NCBI RefSeq assembly: GCF_007989805.1
Contig: NZ_BJUB01000012.1
Span: forward strand, 62,001 to 126,000
From: Cellulomonas xylanilytica
Lineage (GTDB): Bacteria > Actinomycetota > Actinomycetes > Actinomycetales > Cellulomonadaceae
DNA: 64,000 nt
Reading direction: 5' to 3'
Shown here: positions 24,813 to 32,237 of the stretch, one piece after another
Layout: each line of letters starts with the position of its first letter
Numbering within the stretch: position 1 is the stretch's first letter
The notes under the pieces: model-generated
Databases searched by the model: none
What the model saw: only the letters and a program-made list of their open reading frames with translations
Told to the model about the DNA's origin: nothing
Translations under genes and position numbers: made by a program

Positions 24813-25888
24813 CGGCCGTCGACGCCACCTGCGTGCTCGCATCCGCTGCGCTCGGGGTGCGCGTGTCGGACCCGCAGACGCTCGGCGGCTCCGACCGATC
24901 CCTGGTCCTGCGCTGCGCCACCCCGACGGGCGCTGTGGTGGTCAAGAAGTACCCCGACGGCTCGTCGAGTGCGTTCGCGCGGGAGGTCGCCGGGCTGACC
25001 GCACTCCAGCGCACACCCGACCTCCTCGCTGTCGACCGTGCGCACGGGCTGATCGTCATGAGCGACCTGGGCACCGGCCCGACGCTGGCGGACCTGCTGC
25101 TCGGTGACGACCGTGCGGCCGCCTGGTCGGGCGCGCTGGCGTGGGTCGAGGGCCTGGCGGACACGCTCGGTCGGTCGCCGGCCGCGATCCCGGCGTTCGA
25201 GGACGCGCTCGGTGACCTGTCTGCGGACGAGCCGTCGGCCGCGGCCCGGACCGGTGCACGCATGCTCCTCGACGACGTCCTCGGCCTGCCCGCCGACCCC
25301 GGGCTCGACGCGGAGCTCGACCTGATCGGGACGCTCGACCACCGCGACCCGGCCTCGGACGTCGTCTCCCCCACCGACACGTGCCCGGACAACGCGGTCC
25401 GCACGGCGGGCGGCTGGCGCTTCCTCGACCTGGAGGGCGCGACGGTGCACCACGCGGCGTACGACGCGGCCTACGCGGCGATGCCGTTCTCCACGTGCTG
25501 GTGCGTCTTCGACCCGCCCCCGGGGTTCACCGACGAGCTCCTCGACCGCTTCACGACGACGCTCGGCACCCACCTTCCCGACCTCGTGCGCGAGCCGGGC
25601 TGGGCGCGGTCGGTCGACGTCGCGTCGGCGTCGTGGATCCTGGCGATGACCGGCTGGCTCCTCCTCGGCGCCGACGAGGACCGGCAGCGGACCGGTCCGG
25701 TCGGTGTCTCGTCGCCGACCTACCGGCAGCTGCTCACCACGCGGTGGCGGTGGGGAGCGGTCCGGCTGCGGTCGACGCTGCCCGTCGTCGCCGGCCTGCT
25801 GGGCAGCGCCGCGGCGTGGGCCGACGACGAGTGGGGGACGTCGGCCGCACCCGTCGGGCCGTACCGCGCGTTCGCCCAGGACGAATGA
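24809..25888 (+). CDS. Aminoglycoside-phosphotransferase-like kinase domain protein
   Basis: The 359-aa protein reads like an APH/choline-kinase fold. It has a glycine-rich turn LGGSDRSLVL, the ATP-binding lysine in VVVKKYP (K46/K47), hinge MSDLGTG, and a catalytic loop SPTDTCPDN (D190, N195) followed by FLDLEGA (D207). The usual HGD of the Brenner motif is replaced by PTD, so activity needs proof. GTG 24809 overlaps the propeller-gene stop. A small-molecule kinase acting with the propeller protein is inferred only from coupling. Confidence 0.65.
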   Translation: MTAVDATCVLASAALGVRVSDPQTLGGSDRSLVLRCATPTGAVVVKKYPDGSSSAFAREVAGLTALQRTPDLLAVDRAHGLIVMSDLGTGPTLADLLLGDDRAAAWSGALAWVEGLADTLGRSPAAIPAFEDALGDLSADEPSAAARTGARMLLDDVLGLPADPGLDAELDLIGTLDHRDPASDVVSPTDTCPDNAVRTAGGWRFLDLEGATVHHAAYDAAYAAMPFSTCWCVFDPPPGFTDELLDRFTTTLGTHLPDLVREPGWARSVDVASASWILAMTGWLLLGADEDRQRTGPVGVSSPTYRQLLTTRWRWGAVRLRSTLPVVAGLLGSAAAWADDEWGTSAAPVGPYRAFAQDE

Positions 25889-25932
25889 ACGAGCGGTCCG
25901 CGGCCCGCACCTGGGAGACTGGGACGTCGTGA
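25885..25932 (+). CDS. Second bridging mini-ORF (15 aa)
   Basis: ATG 25885 overlaps the kinase-like gene stop (ATGA) and TGA 25930-25932 overlaps the GTG of hrpA (GTGA). The product would be MNERSAARTWETGTS. The arrangement is the same as at 23740-23790, suggesting a coupling role. Its composition is not distinctive. Confidence 0.35.
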   Translation: MNERSAARTWETGTS

Positions 25933-28900
25933 CCACGCCGCCCCCCTCCCCCGTCGACCCGCCCGGGTCCGGTGCGGGGCGACCCCCGAGACGGCGGGGA
26001 CCCCGCCGCCGCAAGCCGGCGCCGGAGCACGCACAGCAGCGCTCCGAGCGCACCCCGGACCAGCAGGGCCGACGTCCCTCGGGGCAGCGTCCGGCGAGCC
26101 GCGGGAGGTCGGGTCGCGACGACCCCGCGCGCGCTGCCGCCCGCCGGGAGCGGGCCACGGAGATCCGCCGAGCCGTCGACCTCCCGCCGATCGTCTATCC
26201 CGAGCAGCTCCCGGTCAGCGCCCGTCGCGCCGAGATCAGCGACGCGCTGCGCGACCACCAGGTCGTCGTCGTCGCCGGTGAGACCGGGTCCGGCAAGACG
26301 ACGCAGATCCCGAAGATCGCGCTGGAGCTGGGGCGGGGCCGCGCCGGGCAGATCGGCCACACGCAGCCGCGTCGGATCGCCGCCCGCAGCGTGGCCGAGC
26401 GGATCAACGAGGAGCTGGTCGGTGACGCGCCCCTCGGCGGGATCGTCGGGTACCAGGTGCGGTTCACCGACGAGTCGAGCGAGTCGACCCTGGTCAAGGT
26501 CATGACCGACGGCATCCTGCTGGCGCAGATCCAGCGGGACCCGATGCTGTGGGCCTACGACACGCTGATCATCGACGAGGCGCACGAGCGGTCGCTCAAC
26601 ATCGACTTCATCCTCGGCTACCTGACGCGGCTGCTCCCCCAGCGGCCGGACCTCAAGGTGGTGATCACGTCCGCGACGATCGACTCCGCTCGCTTCGCGC
26701 GGCACTTCGCGTCCGCGGACGGGGAGCCCGCGCCGGTCGTGGAGGTCAGCGGGCGCACGTACCCGGTCGAGATCCGCTACCGACCGCTGTCGCCGGACGT
26801 GGAGGAGGGCGCACCGCCGACGAAGAAGCGCGCGTCGGAGGACCGCGACCCGATGACGGCGATCTGCGAGGCCGTCGACGAGCTCAGTGCCGAGGGACCG
26901 GGCGACATCCTCGTGTTCCTGTCGGGCGAGCGGGAGATCCGCGACGCCGAGGACGCCCTGCGCTCGTCGCTCGGCGTCCGCGTCAGCGACCCGCGCAGCC
27001 CGAACGCCGTCGAGCTGCTCCCCCTCTACAGCCGCTTGTCCGCCGCCGAGCAGCACCGCGTCTTCGAGCGCCACCAGAACCGGCGCGTGGTCCTGTCCAC
27101 CAACGTCGCCGAGACGTCGTTGACCGTGCCGGGCATCCGGTACGTCATCGACCCCGGCACGGCCCGCATCTCGCGGTACTCGAAGGCGACGAAGGTCCAG
27201 CGGCTGCCCATCGAGCCCATCTCGCAGGCGTCCGCCAACCAGCGCTCGGGCCGGTGCGGGCGCGTCGCCGACGGCATCGCGATCCGGCTGTACTCGCAGG
27301 ACGACTTCGACGCGCGGCCTCTGTACACCGAGCCGGAGATCCTTCGTACATCGCTCGCCTCGGTCATCCTGCAGATGATCGCGGTGGGTGTCGCGACGAC
27401 CCCCGAGGACATCGGCGACTTCCCGTTCGTCGACCCGCCGGACACCCGCGCGGTCCGCGACGGCGTCCAGCTGCTGACCGAGCTCGGCGCGCTCGGCGAC
27501 GGCCGCCTGACCGACACCGGCCGCGCGCTGGCGCAGCTGCCGATGGACCCGCGGCTGGCGCGGATGATCGTCGAGGGAGGCCGCCGGTCGGTCGCGCGCG
27601 AGGTCATGATCATCGCCGCGGCCCTGTCCATCCAGGACCCGCGCGAGCGCCCGGTGGAGGAGCGCGAGAAGGCCGACCTCTCGCACTCCCGGTTCACGGA
27701 TCCCACCTCTGACCTGCTCACCTACCTCAACCTCTGGCACTACCTGCGCGATCAGCAGCGGGACCTGTCGGGGTCGGCCTTCCGCCGCATGTGCCGGTCC
27801 GAGCACCTCAACTACCTGCGCATCCGCGAGTGGCAGGACGTGGTCACGCAGCTGCGGGAGCTGGCGAAGCCGCTGGGCATCGTCGTCAACTCCCCGCGGT
27901 CCGCGCAGGAGGGCGACGGGCTCCAGCTCGAGTGGGACGGCGACCGGATCCACGTCGCGATCCTGGCCGGGCTGCTCTCCCAGATCGGGATGCAGGAGGC
28001 GACGGAGGTCGCGTCGCAGAGCAAGGGCCGTGCGCAGGGCCGGCCCGACCGCCGGGGCCGCAACGAGTACCTCGGTGCTCGGGGAGCGCGGTTCGCGATC
28101 TTCCCCGGGTCCGGCCTCGCCCGGAAGCCTCCCGCGTGGGTCATGGCCGCCGAGCTGGTCGAGACCTCGCGCCTGTGGGGCAGAGACGTGGCCCGCATCC
28201 AGCCCGAGTGGGCGGAGGAGGTGGGCGCCCACCTGGTCAAGCGGACCTACTCCGAGCCGGCCTGGTCCACCAAGCAGGGTGCCGCGACGGCCTTCGAGAA
28301 GGTGCTGCTCTACGGCGTCCCCATCGTCACGCAGCGCCGGGTGCTCTACGCCAAGGTCGACCCGGAGCACGCCCGCGAGCTGTTCGTGCGGCACGCGCTG
28401 GTGCAGGGCGAGTGGTCCACCCACCACGCGTTCTTCCACGAGAACCGTCGCCTGCTGGCCGAGGCGGAGGGCCTGGAGGCGCGCGCCCGCCGGCGCGACC
28501 TCGTCGTCGACGACGACACGCTGTTCGCCTTCTACGACGAGCGGGTCCCGGACGACATCGTCTCCAGCCGGCACTTCGACCAGTGGTGGAAGTCGGCGCG
28601 TCGCGAGAACCCCGACCTGCTGACGTTCACGCGCGAGCTGCTGGTCGGCGAGGCGGGGGCCATCGACGAGTCGGCGTTCCCGTCGCGCTGGCCGCAGGGC
28701 GACCTCCGCCTGCCACTCACGTACCAGTTCGAGCCGGGTACAGAAGCAGACGGCGTGACTGTACACATCCCGCTCTCGACGCTCGCGCGCCTCACGCCGG
28801 ACGGCTTCGGCTGGATGGTTCCCGGCCTGCGCGAGGAGCTGGTGACCGCCACCATCCGCTCCCTGCCCAAACCCGTGCGCGTGCAGCTGGTCCCCGCGCC

Positions 28901-30176
28901 CGACGTCGCCCGCGCCGTGGACGCGTGGATGACCGAGCACACCGCCGACTGGGAGGACACCGTCCGCGCCGGCGACGCGGCGCCGTCGTTCCGCGAGGTG
29001 TTCCGTCGCGCGGTGCGCGAGCTGCGCGACGTCGACGTGCCCGACGACGCGTTCGACGACGACCGGCTGCCGCCGCACCTGCGGATGACGTTCCGGGTGG
29101 TCGGCGACCGCGGGGGAGTGGTGGACGAGGGCAAGGACCTGCTGGTCCTGCAGCGCCGCCTCGCAGCACAGACCCAGCAGGCCGTCGACGACGCGGTCCG
29201 GACCGCGGTGCGGGCGGCGATGGAGGAGGCCCGCAAGGCGACCCCGGTGGTACCAGCGCCCACGGTCGATGCGGCCCCTCAGGCCCCTGCGCCCCCGGCA
29301 CCCGCCGCCGTCGACGTGGAGCGCACCGGCCTGACCACCTGGCCGGCGGACCTGCCGGAGCTGCCGGAGGTGGTCGAGGTCGGCAGGGTCCGCGCGTACC
29401 CGTCGCTGGTCGAGGAGAAGCAGACCGTCGCCGTCCGTGCGCTGGCCGACGAGTCCACCGTGGCCGAGGCGTCCCGGCGCGGGCTGCGCCGCCTCCTCCT
29501 GCTCGACGTCGGCCTGGCGACGGGCCGCGTCACGTCCCGGTGGACGGGGACCCAGGCGCTCACGCTCGCCGCCAGCCCGTATCCGAGCACGGAGGCGCTG
29601 GTCAGGGACGTGCAGCTCGCTGCCATCGAGTCCCTGATCGCGTCACCTCCCACCAGCATCCGGACGCTCGACGCCTACACCGCCCTCCGCGCAGCAGTGC
29701 GCGACCGTCTCGAGGACACCGTGTTCGCGGTGGTCACCGACCTCGTCGCGGTGCTGACCGCCTGGCGTGAGCTCGACGCGGAGGTCCGCGACCGGTCCAG
29801 CCTGGCGCTGCTGGCCACCGCCCAGGACGTCCGCGCGCAGGCGGCCCGACTGGTCCACGACGGGTTCGTCGGCGAGACCGGCGCCGACCGCCTCCCGCAC
29901 CTGGCCCGCTACCTCAGGGCCGCCCGGCACCGGTTGGTCAAGGCTGCCGACAACCCGCAGCGCGACGCCGACCTGGCGTGGCAGGTGCAGGACGTCGAGA
30001 CGCTCTACGACGAGGTCGCCGCCGCGCAGCCGCACGACCCCGAGGTCGCCGCCGTCCGGTGGATGCTCGAGGAGCTGCGCGTCAGCCTGTTCGCCCAGCA
30101 GCTGGGGACCCCCGTGCCGGTGTCGACCACGCGCATCAGGAAGGCCCTCACCCGGACCTCACCCGGTCGGATCTAG
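25929..30176 (+). CDS. hrpA: ATP-dependent RNA helicase HrpA
   Basis: A 1415-aa DEAH-box helicase. A basic, disordered N-terminus (1-75) precedes Walker A GETGSGKT (117-124), DEAH 216-219 in IIDEAHERS, SATID, and the motif VI block QRSGRCGR. The helicase-associated and OB-fold regions and the long C-terminal DUF3418 domain follow, the layout of HrpA rather than HrpB. HrpA acts on structured RNA and stalled ribosomes in E. coli. The C-terminal region carries an A/P-rich insert near 1110-1125. GTG 25929 overlaps the 15-aa mini-ORF. Confidence 0.93.
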   Translation: MTTPPPSPVDPPGSGAGRPPRRRGPRRRKPAPEHAQQRSERTPDQQGRRPSGQRPASRGRSGRDDPARAAARRERATEIRRAVDLPPIVYPEQLPVSARRAEISDALRDHQVVVVAGETGSGKTTQIPKIALELGRGRAGQIGHTQPRRIAARSVAERINEELVGDAPLGGIVGYQVRFTDESSESTLVKVMTDGILLAQIQRDPMLWAYDTLIIDEAHERSLNIDFILGYLTRLLPQRPDLKVVITSATIDSARFARHFASADGEPAPVVEVSGRTYPVEIRYRPLSPDVEEGAPPTKKRASEDRDPMTAICEAVDELSAEGPGDILVFLSGEREIRDAEDALRSSLGVRVSDPRSPNAVELLPLYSRLSAAEQHRVFERHQNRRVVLSTNVAETSLTVPGIRYVIDPGTARISRYSKATKVQRLPIEPISQASANQRSGRCGRVADGIAIRLYSQDDFDARPLYTEPEILRTSLASVILQMIAVGVATTPEDIGDFPFVDPPDTRAVRDGVQLLTELGALGDGRLTDTGRALAQLPMDPRLARMIVEGGRRSVAREVMIIAAALSIQDPRERPVEEREKADLSHSRFTDPTSDLLTYLNLWHYLRDQQRDLSGSAFRRMCRSEHLNYLRIREWQDVVTQLRELAKPLGIVVNSPRSAQEGDGLQLEWDGDRIHVAILAGLLSQIGMQEATEVASQSKGRAQGRPDRRGRNEYLGARGARFAIFPGSGLARKPPAWVMAAELVETSRLWGRDVARIQPEWAEEVGAHLVKRTYSEPAWSTKQGAATAFEKVLLYGVPIVTQRRVLYAKVDPEHARELFVRHALVQGEWSTHHAFFHENRRLLAEAEGLEARARRRDLVVDDDTLFAFYDERVPDDIVSSRHFDQWWKSARRENPDLLTFTRELLVGEAGAIDESAFPSRWPQGDLRLPLTYQFEPGTEADGVTVHIPLSTLARLTPDGFGWMVPGLREELVTATIRSLPKPVRVQLVPAPDVARAVDAWMTEHTADWEDTVRAGDAAPSFREVFRRAVRELRDVDVPDDAFDDDRLPPHLRMTFRVVGDRGGVVDEGKDLLVLQRRLAAQTQQAVDDAVRTAVRAAMEEARKATPVVPAPTVDAAPQAPAPPAPAAVDVERTGLTTWPADLPELPEVVEVGRVRAYPSLVEEKQTVAVRALADESTVAEASRRGLRRLLLLDVGLATGRVTSRWTGTQALTLAASPYPSTEALVRDVQLAAIESLIASPPTSIRTLDAYTALRAAVRDRLEDTVFAVVTDLVAVLTAWRELDAEVRDRSSLALLATAQDVRAQAARLVHDGFVGETGADRLPHLARYLRAARHRLVKAADNPQRDADLAWQVQDVETLYDEVAAAQPHDPEVAAVRWMLEELRVSLFAQQLGTPVPVSTTRIRKALTRTSPGRI

Positions 30177-30180
30177 CACA

Positions 30181-30203
30181 ACTGTCGTCCCATATGTGAC
30201 AGT
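30181..30203. promoter_or_regulatory. Inverted repeat before the AAA/DUF4157 module
   Basis: ACTGTC (30181-30186) and GACAGT (30198-30203) form perfect 6-bp arms around an 11-base centre containing CATATG. It lies about 60 bases before the ATPase ATG and just after hrpA, so it may be an operator for the module or part of a terminator. No match to a named regulator. Confidence 0.4.
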
Positions 30204-30262
30204 CGTCAGGACGGCCGCCGACGGGGCACGGCGACGGTCGACGCATCGACAGGGGGCAGGAC

Positions 30263-32197
30263 ATGCGCGAGCGTCTCGCCGCGCTGGTGAAGCAGGTCTG
30301 TGTCGCGGGTGACCGCCGGCAGGGCCTCGACCCCGACCTCCGGACGCGTCTGGACAATGTCCTGGCCGTGCTCCGCGACGAGCACGCCGAGCCGGGCACC
30401 ACGCACGACGACCCCCTCGCGGGTCTCGCGGACGTGTTCGGCCTCGACGAGCAGGACGCCGAGCTGCTGACGATCGCCGCGGCACCGGACCTCGACGCCA
30501 ACCTCGCGCTGGCGTTCGGCCTGCTGCGCGGAGGTCCGTCGCCCGCCCGGGCCACCGTCGGCCTCGCGCTCGAGCTGGCGTCCCTGCCGACGCTCTCCGG
30601 CGCCGGGCCCACGTACCTGGGTCCCGCCGCCCTGACGCGTCGGCACGGCCTGCTCGACGTCGCGCCCGCGCCCGCGCTGTGGCTGGGCCGCGAGCTGTGG
30701 GTACCCGACCGGGTGCTGGCCCACCTCGTCGGCGTCGACGAGATCGACCCGCTCCTGCGGCCGGCGCTCGTCCTGCCCGTGCCCGTGGACCGGCTCGACG
30801 TGGACGGGATCCTCGCGGCGGCGGTCACGGCGGGCGAGCCGCTGGTCTGGATCCGCTCGCCGCTCGGGTCCGGCGGCCTGTCGCTCGCCGCGGCGGCGCT
30901 GTCGGCGGCCGGGATCGGCTGCCTGGCCCTCGACCTCGCCCGCGTCGCACCCGGCGCCGACCTCCGGCACGTCCTCGCGGTGACCGCCCGGGAGGCGGCG
31001 CTGCAGGGTGCCGGGCTCGTGCTCGTGCACGCGGAGCGGCTCGCGGAGGACGACCCCGCCACCCTGTTCGCGGCGCTGGCCGAGGCCGTCGTGCCGGTCC
31101 TGGCCGTGGGTGACCGGCCCTGGCAGCCGCCCTGGCTCGCCTACCACCCGCTCGTGCTCGAGGCGCCCGCGGTGACCACCGAGGACCGCGCGCTCGTCTG
31201 GGACCGCGAGCTCGGAGCCGGGATCGCGGACCACCGCCTGGCCACCTTCCGGCTCGCGCCCGAGGTCATCGCCGACGCCGCCCGGTACGCCACCACCCTC
31301 GCCGACGTCACGGCGACGGAGATCACGGCCGACTCCGCCCGAGCCGCCGCCCGGCGCGTGGGCGGCTCGATCACGTCCGGTCCGGCGCTGGTGCCGACGC
31401 GTCCCCCGACCTTCGCCGACCTCGTCCTGCCCGACCACGTGGCCCGTCCGCTGCACCGGTTCGTGTCCTGGGCGGCACACCGCGACGAGGTCCTCGCGGA
31501 CGGCCGCCTGGTCGACGTCGGGGGCAAGGGGACCGGCATCGCCGCACTGTTCAGCGGCAGCCCCGGCACCGGCAAGACGCTCGCCGCGCACGTCGTCGCC
31601 GCCGAGCTGGGCCTCGACCTGTTCCGGGTCGACCTGGCGTCGATCGTCGACAAGTACATCGGCGAGACCGAGAAGAACCTCGAACGGGTCTTCCACGAGG
31701 CGGAGAGCCTGAACGTCCTGCTCTTCTTCGACGAGGCCGACGCCCTGTTCGGCAAGCGCTCCGACGTCAAGGACGCGCACGACCGGTACGCCAACCAGGA
31801 GGTCGCGTACCTGCTGCAGCGGATGGAGAGCTTCGACGGGGTCACCGTCCTGGCCACCAACCTGCGCGGCAACCTGGACCCCGCGTTCAGCCGGCGGATG
31901 AGCTTCATCGTGCACTTCCCCGACCCGGACGTGCCCACGCGGCAGCGCCTCTGGGAGCGGCACCTCTCGCGCGTCACCACCGACCCGGCCGACCCCGTGC
32001 AGGTGGCGCACCTGGCGCAGGAGGTCGAGCTCGCGGGCGGCGACATCCGCAACATCGTGCTCGCCGCCGCGTACGACGCCGTCGCGGCCGGGGAGTCGGT
32101 CGGCATGCGGCACGTCCTGGCGGCGACCGTCGCCGAGCACCACAAGCTCGGTCGCCGCGTCCCCGAGAACGCGTTCTCACCCGACCGCGCCCGATGA
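30263..32197 (+). CDS. eCIS-type AAA+ ATPase (Afp15/CIS15-like)
   Basis: A 644-aa protein. The N-terminal 400 residues contain a degenerate, leucine/alanine-rich ATPase-like domain. The C-terminal AAA+ module has Walker A GSPGTGKT (432-439), Walker B LLFFDE (486-491), sensor-1 N533 in LATNLRG and arginine fingers R544/R545. The block DEADALFGKRSDVKDAHDRY with NQEVAYLLQRMESFDG is typical of AAA proteins encoded beside DUF4157 proteins in extracellular contractile injection loci. A strong AGGGGG site precedes the ATG. It probably remodels or loads the next gene's product. No contractile genes are nearby. Confidence 0.82.
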   Translation: MRERLAALVKQVCVAGDRRQGLDPDLRTRLDNVLAVLRDEHAEPGTTHDDPLAGLADVFGLDEQDAELLTIAAAPDLDANLALAFGLLRGGPSPARATVGLALELASLPTLSGAGPTYLGPAALTRRHGLLDVAPAPALWLGRELWVPDRVLAHLVGVDEIDPLLRPALVLPVPVDRLDVDGILAAAVTAGEPLVWIRSPLGSGGLSLAAAALSAAGIGCLALDLARVAPGADLRHVLAVTAREAALQGAGLVLVHAERLAEDDPATLFAALAEAVVPVLAVGDRPWQPPWLAYHPLVLEAPAVTTEDRALVWDRELGAGIADHRLATFRLAPEVIADAARYATTLADVTATEITADSARAAARRVGGSITSGPALVPTRPPTFADLVLPDHVARPLHRFVSWAAHRDEVLADGRLVDVGGKGTGIAALFSGSPGTGKTLAAHVVAAELGLDLFRVDLASIVDKYIGETEKNLERVFHEAESLNVLLFFDEADALFGKRSDVKDAHDRYANQEVAYLLQRMESFDGVTVLATNLRGNLDPAFSRRMSFIVHFPDPDVPTRQRLWERHLSRVTTDPADPVQVAHLAQEVELAGGDIRNIVLAAAYDAVAAGESVGMRHVLAATVAEHHKLGRRVPENAFSPDRAR

Positions 32198-32237
32198 CTG
32201 CCCAGTGACTGCACGGTGACACGGAAGGAGGCCAGCC

